DNA of 33,073 nucleotides from Lysobacter sp. Root690 (GCF_001427785.1 NZ_LMHM01000018.1:299413-332485), one strand, 5' to 3'; counted from the first letter of the stretch, positions 24,345 to 32,962 are shown. A program made the numbers and translations. The notes: generated by a model from the letters alone, not told the origin.

Positions 24345-24531
24345 GGGCCGTACCGTGTCGCTCAATTTCGCAGCGCATCGCGGCGAGCCGCATTACGCCA
24401 GCTTGAATCCCGGATGTACGTCATCACCGTCACGAGGCGTCGCCGGCCGTGCGCGCCTTGAAGGCCGGCGTCGCGGCCCATAGGTCGTTTGATCACGACC
24501 TTGATCAAGACCTCGCTACGGAGCGACCCGC

Positions 24532-25248
24532 ATGAAGACTCATGGCTTTCTCGACCAGTTGTTGAAGACCGCGCAGAACAGTCTCGGCGCGGGCGGCCTG
24601 GACGGCCTGCTCGGCGGCGGCAAGCCGCCGGTGCGTTACCAAGGGGACGAGAAGAAAGAGGAAAAGCGCGGCCTGCTCAATGCCGACTTCGGCAAGGGCG
24701 CGCTGACCGGCGGCGCCCTCGGCCTGCTGCTGGGCAACAAGAAACTGCGCAAGCACGCCGGCAAGATCGCCCTGTACGGCGGCGTCGCCGCGGTCGGCGT
24801 GCTGGCCTACAAGGCCTATGGCGACTACCGTCGTCAGCAGGGCGACAGCGCGGCCGAACCGCAGACCGTCGACCGCCTGCCGCCGCCGCAGGCCGAGCTG
24901 CACAGCCAGGCCATTCTCAAGGCGCTGGTCGCCGCGTCCAAGGCCGACGGCCATATCGATGCGCGCGAACGCGAAGTGATCGAGGGCGAATTCACCCGCA
25001 TCGACGGCGACCCGGAACTGCGCCGCTGGTTGCACGACGAACTGGAAAAGCCGCTGGACCCGGCCGAAGTCGCGCGCGCCGCGACCACCCCGGAGATCGG
25101 CGCGGAGATGTACCTGGCCAGCCTGCTCGCGACCGACGATCAGACCTACATGGAGCGCGCGTATCTGGACGAACTGGCGCGCCAGCTCAAGATCGACGAC
25201 GCCTTGAAGGCCCGTCTGGAACAGCAGTTGCGCGACGCGCAGGCCTGA
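24532..25248 (+). CDS. DUF533/TerB-like inner-membrane protein
   Basis: 238 residues from ATG 24532, with GGAG 9 nt upstream. It matches the YebE-type DUF533 layout: a soluble Gly-rich N-terminus (LGAGGLDGLLGGG), a Gly/Ala-rich helix pair (GALTGGALGLLLGNKKLRK and IALYGGVAAVGVLAYKAYG) that is probably membrane-embedded, and a helical C-terminal TerB-like domain with ALVAASKADGHIDAREREVI and YLDELARQLKID. The acidic ADGHIDARE is the tellurite-resistance-protein-like signature. The function is unknown; in enterobacteria YebE is envelope-stress induced. It stands alone. Confidence 0.85.
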   Translation: MKTHGFLDQLLKTAQNSLGAGGLDGLLGGGKPPVRYQGDEKKEEKRGLLNADFGKGALTGGALGLLLGNKKLRKHAGKIALYGGVAAVGVLAYKAYGDYRRQQGDSAAEPQTVDRLPPPQAELHSQAILKALVAASKADGHIDAREREVIEGEFTRIDGDPELRRWLHDELEKPLDPAEVARAATTPEIGAEMYLASLLATDDQTYMERAYLDELARQLKIDDALKARLEQQLRDAQA

Positions 25249-25481
25249 TCGCGCGCAACCGTTCAGACGCGATATCACTGCATGCGCCTGCGTTCCGCGT
25301 GGGCGCATGCAATCGCTTCATCCTCCAGGGTTGATGCCACATTCACGACCAAGGCAATCGGACTTGGCGGTCGGCCTTGTCATCGCGTCGATAACCGGCT
25401 TTTTGCGACGTCGGGTCCGCTTTATGCCGACTTATACCGTCGCTGCTTCCTCCCCGCCGCCTACAAACGCTAGCATCGCCT

Positions 25482-25503
25482 GCGGCTGTAATCGTGCAGC
25501 CGC
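25482..25503 (+). repeat. Hairpin just upstream of the lipoprotein gene
   Basis: GCGGCTG (25482-25488) and CAGCCGC (25497-25503) form a 7-bp stem with an 8-nt loop, 18 bp before the ATG at 25522. A -10-like TAGCAT at 25471-25476 would place it in the transcript leader. Confidence 0.45.
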
Positions 25504-25521
25504 GTTGAATGGACCTCGCCG

Positions 25522-26049
25522 ATGCGCCTGCTGATCCCCGCCTTGCTCGCACTGAGCTTCGTCGGCTGCTCCTGCCAACGCCAACCCGACCCGGACGCCG
25601 CGGTGACGCCGCCCGCGACGCAAGCGCCCGACGACGCGCAAAGCCGCGCCCAATCGGCCGCCGCGCAACGCGCCCAGGCGCAAAGCCAGCAACGTCTGGA
25701 GGCGATGACCGATGCGGTCGACGAACTGCACCAATACCTGCAGAAACTCGGCAGCGGCAAACGCGAGGAAGCCGACAAGCACTGGGCCTACCAGCGCCTG
25801 CCGCGCGGCAACGAAGAGGCCGACCTGCGCGCGCTCGACAACCTGCGCGCGATCCGCATCGAAAACGACACGCCCAAGCAGATCGATCAGGAACCCCAGC
25901 CCGAGCTGCTGGAAATTCCGGTCGACCTGCGGGTGAGCCTGCAGGACGGCGAAAACCGCCGCTACAAGGGCTGGTATCGGATGAAGCGCAATCCGGTGGA
26001 TCGGCGCTGGGAATTGATCGGGGTGTCGATCGCGGTGGTGCTGCGCTGA
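25522..26049 (+). CDS. Small predicted lipoprotein
   Basis: 175 residues. The N-terminus MRLLIPALLALSFVGC looks like a lipoprotein signal with Cys16 as the lipidated residue; FVGC is a slightly imperfect lipobox. An Ala/Gln-rich, probably coiled-coil segment (about 40-75) follows, then an acidic/basic helical region with KHWAYQRLPRGNEEADLRAL, then a beta-rich end (VSLQDGENRRYKGWYRMKRN...WELIGVSIAVVLR) that resembles small NTF2-like or SH3-like domains. No named family is recognised. It is probably anchored in the envelope. Confidence 0.75.
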   Translation: MRLLIPALLALSFVGCSCQRQPDPDAAVTPPATQAPDDAQSRAQSAAAQRAQAQSQQRLEAMTDAVDELHQYLQKLGSGKREEADKHWAYQRLPRGNEEADLRALDNLRAIRIENDTPKQIDQEPQPELLEIPVDLRVSLQDGENRRYKGWYRMKRNPVDRRWELIGVSIAVVLR

Positions 26050-26082
26050 GTTTTGCGCGGGGCGGTGCGTGTAAAAGCGCAG

Positions 26083-26280
26083 AGCAAAAGCGAATCCCCC
26101 CCTGCCCCCCTTTTCCAAAGGGGGGAACAGCAAGAGCGGGCGCTACGGCGATTTTCGGCGGCGAATCGCTCGAGGGAGTCGCACCGGCGAATTGGATCTT
26201 GCCGCTAGCATCGACCTAATTCTTTCTGCAGTTGCTTTTCCCCCTTTGGAAAAGGGGGGAAGGGAGGATTCGCTTTTGCT
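26083..26280. repeat. About 200-bp element with C-rich inverted terminal arms
   Basis: The left arm (26083-26133) starts AGCAAAAGCGAATCCCCCC and includes CCCCTTTTCCAAAGGGG. The right arm (about 26227-26280) is its imperfect reverse complement and ends GGATTCGCTTTTGCT. The centre has no coding content. It is MITE-like, with no transposase. Confidence 0.8.
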
Positions 26281-26454
26281 TCGCTGTTGTCTTTACCGGC
26301 ACCGCGCAAACCCATCCCCAAACCGAAAGAACCGCCTTCGTAGCCCACAGCGCGAAAATAAAGCCGCACACGCCTCCAAGTCAGCCCCCATCCAGCAAGC
26401 TGAGCCGCCCCCGCCCAGCAACTTCCGGCACGTCGCCGACATCGCGGTTACGCC

Positions 26455-26460
26455 TATACA
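26455..26460 (+). promoter_or_regulatory. Possible -10 element of the lipoprotein/PIN operon
   Basis: TATACA is a five-of-six match to TATAAT. No good -35 is visible 16-18 bp upstream. A start near 26467 would give a leader of about 70 nt. Confidence 0.3.
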
Positions 26461-26537
26461 CTCGCTCGATCGCGCGCCGGCCTGATCGAAAGACCTGATC
26501 GACACCAACCGCGCTCCCAACCGCCTCGGACTCCGCC

Positions 26538-27269
26538 ATGCGCCCGTCTCGCCCGCTGATTGCCCTGATCGCCGTCCTGACCTGTCCGCTGTGGCTGATG
26601 ACCGGCTGCAAGGACAAAGGCACCGCCGCGGACGGCGGCACCGAAGGCGAGGCCGGCCAATCCCTGCCGACGCCCGAAGGCGCGAACCGCGGCGGCGTGA
26701 CCGGCATGCCCGATCGGCCCGGCCCCGGCCAGATCGGCCTGCCCGTGGTCGACCCGAACGCGCCGCCGGCGCTGGACGAAAACGGCAACCCGCTGCCACC
26801 GGCCGAACCCACCGAACCGGCCGCGCTACCCGTCGACGGCACCCTGCCGATCGCCGCGCCGATCGATCCCACCGCGCCGCCCGCCACGCCCGCCGAACCC
26901 AGCGCCGAAGACGCGGTCGCCGTGATCCGCGATTACTACGCCGCGATCAACGGCAAGAATTTCGAACGCGCCTACGCGCTGTGGTCCGACGGCGGCCGCG
27001 CCAGCGGCCAGACTCCGCAGCAGTTCGCCGACGGGTTCGGCGAAACCGCCGGAGTTTCGGTCGAAGTGATGCCGCCCGGCCGCGTCGATGCCGGCGCCGG
27101 TCAGCGCTATGTCGAAGTGCCGGTCGCGATCGCCTCGACCCAGCGCGACGGCAGCCAGCACAAGTACGTGGGCGCCTACACCCTGCGCCGCGCGGTGGTC
27201 GACGGCGCCAGCGACGCGCAACGCGCGTGGCGGATCGGCAGCGCCGACATCCGCGAAGTGAAGCCGTGA
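26538..27269 (+). CDS. Predicted lipoprotein with a C-terminal NTF2-like domain
   Basis: 243 residues. The lipobox LMTGC puts the lipidated Cys at 24. Residues 25-118 are a Pro/Gly/Ala-rich flexible linker. The C-terminal part from about 120 (EDAVAVIRDYYAAINGKNFERAYALW) is a typical opening of a small NTF2-like domain, with YVEVPVAIAS and KYVGAYTLRR strands after it. The function is unknown. The stop codon overlaps the GTG of the next gene by 4 bp, so the two are almost certainly co-translated. Confidence 0.8.
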   Translation: MRPSRPLIALIAVLTCPLWLMTGCKDKGTAADGGTEGEAGQSLPTPEGANRGGVTGMPDRPGPGQIGLPVVDPNAPPALDENGNPLPPAEPTEPAALPVDGTLPIAAPIDPTAPPATPAEPSAEDAVAVIRDYYAAINGKNFERAYALWSDGGRASGQTPQQFADGFGETAGVSVEVMPPGRVDAGAGQRYVEVPVAIASTQRDGSQHKYVGAYTLRRAVVDGASDAQRAWRIGSADIREVKP

Positions 27270-28009
27270 ACCTCGCCGCATCACGTGCGGCGATCGTGCT
27301 GAGCGCGTGCGTGCTGCTGAGCGCCTGCGAGCGCCACGCATCGACGCCGGCACCCGCGCCTGTCGCCAAGCCCACGCCAGCGCCCGCGGTGCCCGCGCCA
27401 GCCGCGCCCACGATCACCGCCGAACCCGCGGTCGAGGCGGTGACAGATTACGTCCTGCCCGGCGCGCTCGCACCCGACGTCGGGCCCGAACGTCTGAAGC
27501 AATTGTTCGGCGCCGCCAATGTCCGCATCGACGATCATCTGCCCGGCCCGGAAGGCGAAGACTTCCGCGGCGTGATCCTGTTCGCCGACGACCCCACTCG
27601 CCGCGCCGAATTGCACTACCAGGACGAGCAGCAACTGCGCGGCCTCGCCTTCGTGAGCGTGCGCGAAGCCGACACCCGCTGGCGTCTCGACAACGGCATC
27701 GTCATGGGCATGCGCCTGAGCGAACTGGTACGGCTCAACAGCAAGCCGATCCGCTTCAGCGGCATGGGCTGGGATTACGGCGGCACCATCACCGACTGGA
27801 ACGGCGGCAAGCTCGCCAGCCGCGACGGCGACCCGGTGATGCGCGGCGCACGCCTGGGTCTCGTACCTGGCGGCCCGTCCACGCAAGCCGACGCGGTGCC
27901 GTCCAGCGACGCCGACTACGCCAGCGACGATCCCAAGTTCCCCAAACAGGGCGAATTGCTGCGGGTCGAGGAACTGAGCGTGTCGTTTCCGGGCGAGGAC
28001 GATCTTTGA
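27266..28009 (+). CDS. Predicted lipoprotein of unknown function
   Basis: 247 residues from GTG 27266, which overlaps the previous stop (GTGA). The signal is MNLAASRAAIVLSACVLLSAC, broken here after VLSACVLLSA, with a perfect LSAC lipobox at Cys21. A Pro/Ala-rich linker (25-50) is followed by a globular domain with LFGAANVRIDDHLPG, GEDFRGVILFADDPTRRAEL, RLDNGIVMGMRLSELVRLNS and PIRFSGMGWDYGGTITDW. I do not recognise the family by name; similar domains with an early-helix/LNG-type pattern occur in uncharacterised bacterial lipoproteins. The upstream lipoprotein overlaps it by 4 bp and the PIN-domain gene follows after 22 bp. Confidence 0.8.
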   Translation: MNLAASRAAIVLSACVLLSACERHASTPAPAPVAKPTPAPAVPAPAAPTITAEPAVEAVTDYVLPGALAPDVGPERLKQLFGAANVRIDDHLPGPEGEDFRGVILFADDPTRRAELHYQDEQQLRGLAFVSVREADTRWRLDNGIVMGMRLSELVRLNSKPIRFSGMGWDYGGTITDWNGGKLASRDGDPVMRGARLGLVPGGPSTQADAVPSSDADYASDDPKFPKQGELLRVEELSVSFPGEDDL

Positions 28010-28031
28010 GTCGGTCCATGGCCGTTCGCGC

Positions 28032-28502
28032 ATGAGCGCGCAGCCGCCGCGCATCGTCCTGGACAGCAACGTCTGCCTGGACCTGTTCGCGTTCCAGGCG
28101 CCGGATCTGGCGCCCTTGCTCGACGCCATGCGCAGCGGCGCGATTGAAGCGGTCACCGACGCCGAATGCCGCGCCGAGTGGCAGCGCGTGCTGACCTACC
28201 CGCAATTGAAACTCGACCCGGCCGCGCGCGAACGCAGCCTGCTCGACTACGACCGCTGGCTGCATGTGTTGGAGCACGACCCCGCTGCGCAGACCGTCGC
28301 CCTGCCCCGCTGCGCCGATACGGACGATCAGAAATTCCTCGAACTGGCGCTGGCGGCGAACGCGCGCTGGCTGCTCACGCGCGACCACGCGCTGCTGGTG
28401 CTCGGCCGCCGCACCGCGCGCGCCGGGATGTTCGAGATCCTGACCGCGCGTGCCTGGGTCGCCCTGCGGAATTTACGCGGCGACGCCGCCACGCCCGCAT
28501 AA
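28032..28502 (+). CDS. PIN-domain protein, putative ribonuclease toxin family
   Basis: 156 residues. PIN-domain acidic residues are in place: Asp11 in IVLDSNV, Glu45/Glu49 in TDAECRAEW, Asp96/98/99 in ADTDDQKFLELA, and Asp118 in LLTRDHALL. These coordinate Mg for RNA cleavage. The sequence resembles the group annotated as toxin-antitoxin PIN-family toxins (COG1569-like). No small antitoxin gene lies on either side: upstream, 22 bp away, is a lipoprotein, and downstream an AraC regulator. It may be an orphan or a housekeeping nuclease; toxicity is not shown. No Shine-Dalgarno sequence is evident. Confidence 0.82.
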   Translation: MSAQPPRIVLDSNVCLDLFAFQAPDLAPLLDAMRSGAIEAVTDAECRAEWQRVLTYPQLKLDPAARERSLLDYDRWLHVLEHDPAAQTVALPRCADTDDQKFLELALAANARWLLTRDHALLVLGRRTARAGMFEILTARAWVALRNLRGDAATPA

Positions 28503-28533
28503 AGCCCGCACGGACGCATGCCATACTCGGCGC

Positions 28534-29358
28534 ATGCAAGGCGTCCCCGCCCAATTCGTCGATGCCTTTGACGCGGCTGAATTCCGCCAGCCGGCGCATC
28601 GACGCGGCATCGAGTTGTACCGCGCGCACATCGTCCGCCATGCCTTCGAACCGCACACCCACGAGGCCTACGGCCTGGGCGCGATCGAGTCCGGGGTCGA
28701 ACGCTTTCGCTACCGCGGCAGCGATCATCTGGCGCCGCCCGATTCCCTGGTACTGATGAACCCCGACGTGCTGCACACCGGCCGCGCTGAAACCGAGGGC
28801 GGTTGGCGCTATCGGATGATCTACGTCGATCCCGATGTGGCCGACGAGATCACCGGCGAAGCCGGCTGGTGGTTCGATCAGGCCGTGCAGCACGATCCGC
28901 TGCGCGCGCGCCGCATCACCGCGCGCCTGGACGGCTTGTGGCGAGCACGCGAACCGCTGGACTTCGACAGCCAATTGCATGCGCTGCTCGGCGAATTCCG
29001 CGATCACGCGCGCATCCCGCAGCGCTTGCGCGACGAACCGACGCATCGCTTCGACCGCGTGGTCGACTACCTGCGCGCGCATCTGGCCGAGCGCATCACC
29101 CTGGACGAACTCGCCGCGATCGCCGGCCTGAGCCCGTTCCATTTCCTGCGCCGGTTCCGCGCGCAGTACCACGTCACCCCGCAGCAGATGCTGATGGCGC
29201 TGCGTCTGTATCAGGCCAAGCGTCTGCTCGCCGCGGGCGCCGCGCCGGCCGGCATCGCCGCAGACACCGGCCTGAGCGATCAGGCGCATCTGACCCGCGC
29301 GTTCGCGCGGCGCTATGGCATCACCCCAGCGCGGTATCAGAAACAGGTTCGCGGCTAA
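28534..29358 (+). CDS. AraC-family regulator with N-terminal cupin
   Basis: 274 residues from ATG 28534. The N-terminal sensing half has a cupin-like segment (AFEPHTHEAYGLGAIESG; PPDSLVLMNPDVLHTG), the pattern of AraC-binding domains. The C-terminal half (about 187-272) holds two helix-turn-helix motifs: LDELAAIAGLSPFHFLRRF and GIAADTGLSDQAHLTRAFAR, ending GITPARYQK. Similar AraC genes often sit beside EamA or LysE exporters; here an EamA exporter follows in the same direction after a REP pair. Regulation of that exporter is inferred. CATACT (28522-28527) lies 6 nt upstream of the ATG with no Shine-Dalgarno sequence, so the mRNA may be leaderless. Confidence 0.92.
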   Translation: MQGVPAQFVDAFDAAEFRQPAHRRGIELYRAHIVRHAFEPHTHEAYGLGAIESGVERFRYRGSDHLAPPDSLVLMNPDVLHTGRAETEGGWRYRMIYVDPDVADEITGEAGWWFDQAVQHDPLRARRITARLDGLWRAREPLDFDSQLHALLGEFRDHARIPQRLRDEPTHRFDRVVDYLRAHLAERITLDELAAIAGLSPFHFLRRFRAQYHVTPQQMLMALRLYQAKRLLAAGAAPAGIAADTGLSDQAHLTRAFARRYGITPARYQKQVRG

Positions 29359-29388
29359 CGGTTGACGACGACCTTTTCGAAATGACGC

Positions 29389-29467
29389 GGTCGCGGCTCG
29401 CGCCGCTCCTACAGGCAGCACACGAAGCTTCACGCAAGCCCCTGTAGGAGCGGCGCAAGCCGCGACC
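29389..29467. repeat. Inverted pair of GTAG-type REP elements (copy 3)
   Basis: The left unit lies at 29389-29412 in inverse orientation. The right unit at 29444-29467 is identical to the right units of copies 1 and 2. It is located between the AraC and EamA genes. Confidence 0.85.
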
Positions 29468-29567
29468 ACGCCACCTCACACCCGACGCCAAACCACCGAA
29501 CCCGCGACCCCACCAAAACCGCAATCTGCTACAAGACCCCGCCATCGCCGCCCTCCACACTGCGCGC

Positions 29568-30542
29568 ATGCTGCTAGGAACCCTCTACGCCCTGCTCGCC
29601 GGCCTGATCTGGGGCCTGGTCTTCATCGGCCCGCTGCTGCTGCCCGAATACCCGGCCGCTTTGCAATCGGTCGGGCGCTACCTCGCCTTCGGCCTGATCG
29701 CCCTGCCCCTGGCCTGGCTGGACCGCGGCGCCTTGCGCCAGCTCACCCGCGCCGACTGGATCGAAGCGCTTAAGTTGTCGGCGATCGGCAACCTGCTCTA
29801 TTACCTGTGCCTGGCCAGCGCGATCCAGCGCGCCGGCGGCCCGTTGCCGACCATGATCATCGGCACCTTGCCGGTGGTGATCGCGATCAGCGCCAACCTG
29901 CGCGACAGCAAACGCGACGGCCGTCTGCCGTGGCGGCGGCTGGCGCCGTCGCTGCTGTTGATCGCGCTGGGCATCGCCTGCGTCAATCAGGTCGAACTCG
30001 AAGCCTTGCGCGCCGACGCCGACGCCGACCTGGGCCGTTACGCGATCGGCGGGTTGCTCGCGCTCGGCGGCGTCGCCTGCTGGACCTGGTATCCGCTGCG
30101 CAACGCCGACTGGCTGCGCGCGCATCCCGGCCGCAACCCGCGCACCTGGGCGACCGCGCAGGGCGTGGCGATCCTGCCGCTGGCCTTGCTCGGCTACATC
30201 GCGCTGTGGCTGTACATGAGCGCGAGCGGCGCATCGTTCGCGATGCCGTTCGGGCCGCGTCCGGCGTTCTTCATCGGCCTGATGGCGACGATCGGCCTGT
30301 TCGCGTCGTGGGTCGGCACCCTGTGCTGGAATCAGGCGAGCCAGCGCTTACCCACCGCCTTGGCCGGGCAACTGATCGTGTTCGAAACCCTGGCGGCGTT
30401 GAGTTACACCTTCATCCTGCGCGGCCAGGCGCCGAAACCGTTGACGCTGGTCGGGGTCGGCTTGTTGATCGCGGGGGTGATCTGGGCGCTGCGGGTCAAG
30501 CCGGTGCATGCGCCAGTGGCATCGGTGAACGATGCGGCGTGA
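29568..30542 (+). CDS. EamA/DMT-superfamily transporter
   Basis: 324 residues with about ten hydrophobic helices in two EamA repeats (roughly 3-145 and 165-310). Landmarks are AGLIWGLVFIGPLLLPEYPA at the N-terminus, ALSYTFILRGQAPKPLTLVGVGLLIAGVIWALR (here cited in part: LTLVGVGLLIAGVIW) at the C-terminus, and a conserved GTLCWNQASQRLPTALAGQL helix. The drug/metabolite transporter superfamily exports amino acids, metabolites or toxic compounds; substrate unknown. It follows the AraC regulator after 209 bp, the usual layout for a regulated exporter. Inner membrane. Confidence 0.9.
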   Translation: MLLGTLYALLAGLIWGLVFIGPLLLPEYPAALQSVGRYLAFGLIALPLAWLDRGALRQLTRADWIEALKLSAIGNLLYYLCLASAIQRAGGPLPTMIIGTLPVVIAISANLRDSKRDGRLPWRRLAPSLLLIALGIACVNQVELEALRADADADLGRYAIGGLLALGGVACWTWYPLRNADWLRAHPGRNPRTWATAQGVAILPLALLGYIALWLYMSASGASFAMPFGPRPAFFIGLMATIGLFASWVGTLCWNQASQRLPTALAGQLIVFETLAALSYTFILRGQAPKPLTLVGVGLLIAGVIWALRVKPVHAPVASVNDAA

Positions 30543-30877
30543 TTGATCGGAAAGATCGGTGAGGGTTTGCTATTGAAAGGCTTATCGTCGCCGCATTGAG
30601 GTCGGCTTCGATTGCGTACGTCGCGCATTGCAATTGCGTGATCGCGGATTGAGCTCGGATTCTGGCCTAAGCAAATCCCTGCGACGCCGCCGCTTCGAGC
30701 GAATTACGAGCGTCGTCGCGCATCGAACCGCACGCAGCATCCGCAACCATTGAAAACGTCAAAGCGACGCACCAACGGCCATCGCACGCCGTCACGCACC
30801 ACTGCGGCGATATGCCGCACTCGTGCGCGAAAAACGCCGCCTAAGCTTGCCGGCTTTCAACCTGCGATCACCCCGTC
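30543..30877. other. 335-bp intergenic region before the TonB receptor
   Basis: No Fur box (GATAATGATTATC-like), no riboswitch signature and no gene recognised. GCAATTGC at about 30630 is a short palindrome in a modestly AT-richer stretch and may be part of the promoter. Confidence 0.4.
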
Positions 30878-32962
30878 ATGCGCATCGTCACACTTCGTAT
30901 CGCCGCGCTCGCATTGGCGACCGCCGTCGCCTTCGATGCGGTCGCATTCGACGGCGTCGCGCAGTCCGATGCGGCGCCAACGCCCGACGATGCGTCGGCC
31001 AAGACGCTCGGCACGGTCCGCGTCCTCGGCCGCTACGCGCGAGGCCGCGCGGTCGACAGCCCCGAGGCCGCGCGCACGCGTCTGGACCAGCGCGCCGGCG
31101 CCACCGCGCTGGTCGACGGCGAGTCGTATCGCGACGGCCGCGTCAGCACCTTGACCGATGCATTGGGCTACGCCCCGGGCGTGTTCGTGCAACCGCGCTT
31201 CGGCGCCGAAGAGGCGCGCCTGTCGATCCGCGGCTCGGGCCTGCAACGTACATTTCACGGCCGCGGCCTGGAACTGCTGCAGGACGGCAGCCCGCTCAAC
31301 CTCGCCGACGGCGGTTTCGATTTTCAGGCGGTCGAACCGCTGGCGACGCGCTACATCGAGGTCTACCGCGGCGCCAACGCGCTGGAGTTCGGCGCGGCGA
31401 CGCTCGGCGGCGCGATCAACTTCGTTTCGCCGACCGGTTACGACGCCGCGCCCGTGACCGTGCGCGCCGAGGCCGGCGCGTTCGGTTATCGCCGCGGCCA
31501 GATCACGCTCGCCGGCGTGCGCGGCGAGGCCGACGGCTATCTGAGCCTGAGCGGTCTGAATCAAACCGGTTATCGCGATCACGCCGAACAGGAAAATTAT
31601 CGCTTGTTCGCCAATGCCGGCTATCGCTTCAGCGACACGCTCGACGCGCGCGTCTACCTGACCCATGTCGATACGCGCTCGGCCCTGCCGGGCAATCTGA
31701 CCCTCGACGAATCGCGCCGCGATCCGCGTCTGGCCGCGCCCGGCAATCTCGCCCTGAACCAACGCCGCGATTACCGTCTCGACCGCATCGCCGGCAAGCT
31801 GGCCTGGGCCGCGTCCGAACGCAGCACGTTGACCGTGTCGGCCTATTACGCCGACAAATCGCTGCACCACCCGATCTTCCAGGTGTTGCAGCAGGACAGT
31901 TCCGATGTCGGCATCGATGTTCGCTGGCGCCACGAATCGCAATGGCTGGGCTTGCGCAATGTATTGATCGCCGGTGCCGCGTTCGCCCAGGGCGACATCG
32001 ACGACGATCGTTACTTCAACATCGCCGGCCACGCCGGCGCGCGCAGCAACCGTTTCGATCAACGCGCGCGCAATCGCAAACTCTATCTGGAGAACCAGAC
32101 CTGGCTCGCGCCGCAATGGGTGTTGTCGCTCGGCGCGCAGGCGCTCGACGCCGACCGTCGCTCGCGCGATCGCTTCATCACCGGCGGCCGCGACGAAAGC
32201 TTCGCCGCCGACTATTCCGGCATCAGCCCCAAGCTCGGCCTGCGTTATGTGATCGACGAACACGCCCAGCTCTACGCCAACCTCAGCCGCAGCCTGGAAC
32301 CGCCGAGCTTCGGCGAACTCAGCGGCGGCCCGGGCATCACCCAGGTCGACAAGCAGCGCGCCGGCAGCGGCGAGATCGGCCTGCGCCTCAACGCCGACGC
32401 GCTGTCGCTGGACCTGGCCGTGTACCGCGCGCGGGTCCGCGGCGAACTGCTTTCGCTCAGCGACGGCAACGGCAATCCGCTGGGCACGGTCAACGCCGAT
32501 CGCACCGTGCATCAGGGCATCGAACTCGGCGTGGGCTGGAAACCCGCGGCGCAGTGGACCGTATCGGCCAACTACCTCTACAACGATTTCCGTTTCGACG
32601 GCGACCGCGTCTACGGCGACAACGAACTGGCCGGCGTGCCGCCGCAACAACTGCGCGCCGAACTACGCTGGTCGCCGGGCGACTATTTGTACCTCGCGCC
32701 GAGCGTGGAATGGACGCCGCAGTCGTACTACATCGACCACACCAACAGCTTCAAGGCGCCGGGTTACACCATCGCCGGCTTGCGCGTCGGCGGCAAGCTC
32801 GCCAAGCAATGGTCGTGGTTCGCCGACGCGCGCAACCTCGGCGACCGCAAATGGATCGCCAGCACCAACGTGATCGCCGATGCGCGCGGGTTGGATGGGC
32901 GCAATTTCCTGCCGGGCGATGGGCGGGCGGTGTATTTCGGGGTGGAGTGGCGGAAGGATTGA
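30878..32962 (+). CDS. TonB-dependent outer-membrane receptor
   Basis: 694 residues. The signal peptide ends near DGVAQ|SD (about residue 29). The plug domain follows: LGTVRVLG as a TonB-box-like start, then LTDALGYAPGVFVQPRFG, ARLSIRGSGLQRTFHGRGLE, LLQDGSPLNLADG, and YIEVYRGANALEFGAATLGG AINFVSPTG. The remaining 500 residues are amphipathic beta-strands of a 22-strand barrel. The C-terminus YFGVEWRKD lacks the usual terminal Phe. The plug resembles FecA/siderophore-type receptors, but the ligand is not determinable; there is no adjacent fecI/fecR or siderophore gene. Energised by TonB-ExbBD from the inner membrane. No Fur box was seen upstream. Confidence 0.92.
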   Translation: MRIVTLRIAALALATAVAFDAVAFDGVAQSDAAPTPDDASAKTLGTVRVLGRYARGRAVDSPEAARTRLDQRAGATALVDGESYRDGRVSTLTDALGYAPGVFVQPRFGAEEARLSIRGSGLQRTFHGRGLELLQDGSPLNLADGGFDFQAVEPLATRYIEVYRGANALEFGAATLGGAINFVSPTGYDAAPVTVRAEAGAFGYRRGQITLAGVRGEADGYLSLSGLNQTGYRDHAEQENYRLFANAGYRFSDTLDARVYLTHVDTRSALPGNLTLDESRRDPRLAAPGNLALNQRRDYRLDRIAGKLAWAASERSTLTVSAYYADKSLHHPIFQVLQQDSSDVGIDVRWRHESQWLGLRNVLIAGAAFAQGDIDDDRYFNIAGHAGARSNRFDQRARNRKLYLENQTWLAPQWVLSLGAQALDADRRSRDRFITGGRDESFAADYSGISPKLGLRYVIDEHAQLYANLSRSLEPPSFGELSGGPGITQVDKQRAGSGEIGLRLNADALSLDLAVYRARVRGELLSLSDGNGNPLGTVNADRTVHQGIELGVGWKPAAQWTVSANYLYNDFRFDGDRVYGDNELAGVPPQQLRAELRWSPGDYLYLAPSVEWTPQSYYIDHTNSFKAPGYTIAGLRVGGKLAKQWSWFADARNLGDRKWIASTNVIADARGLDGRNFLPGDGRAVYFGVEWRKD

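Larger units (their letters stand above)
26050..26537. other. 488-bp intergenic region dominated by an inverted repeat
   Basis: It holds the repeat at 26083-26280 and, near the next gene, a -10-like TATACA at 26455-26460. No gene is supported. Confidence 0.6.

Noticed and set aside
28032-28502. Complete toxin-antitoxin module
   Set aside because: A PIN-domain gene is present, but no antitoxin-sized gene lies next to it on either strand.
30857-32650. Minus-strand open frame of 597 codons opposite the TonB receptor
   Set aside because: Shadow frame; the plus-strand receptor is unambiguous.
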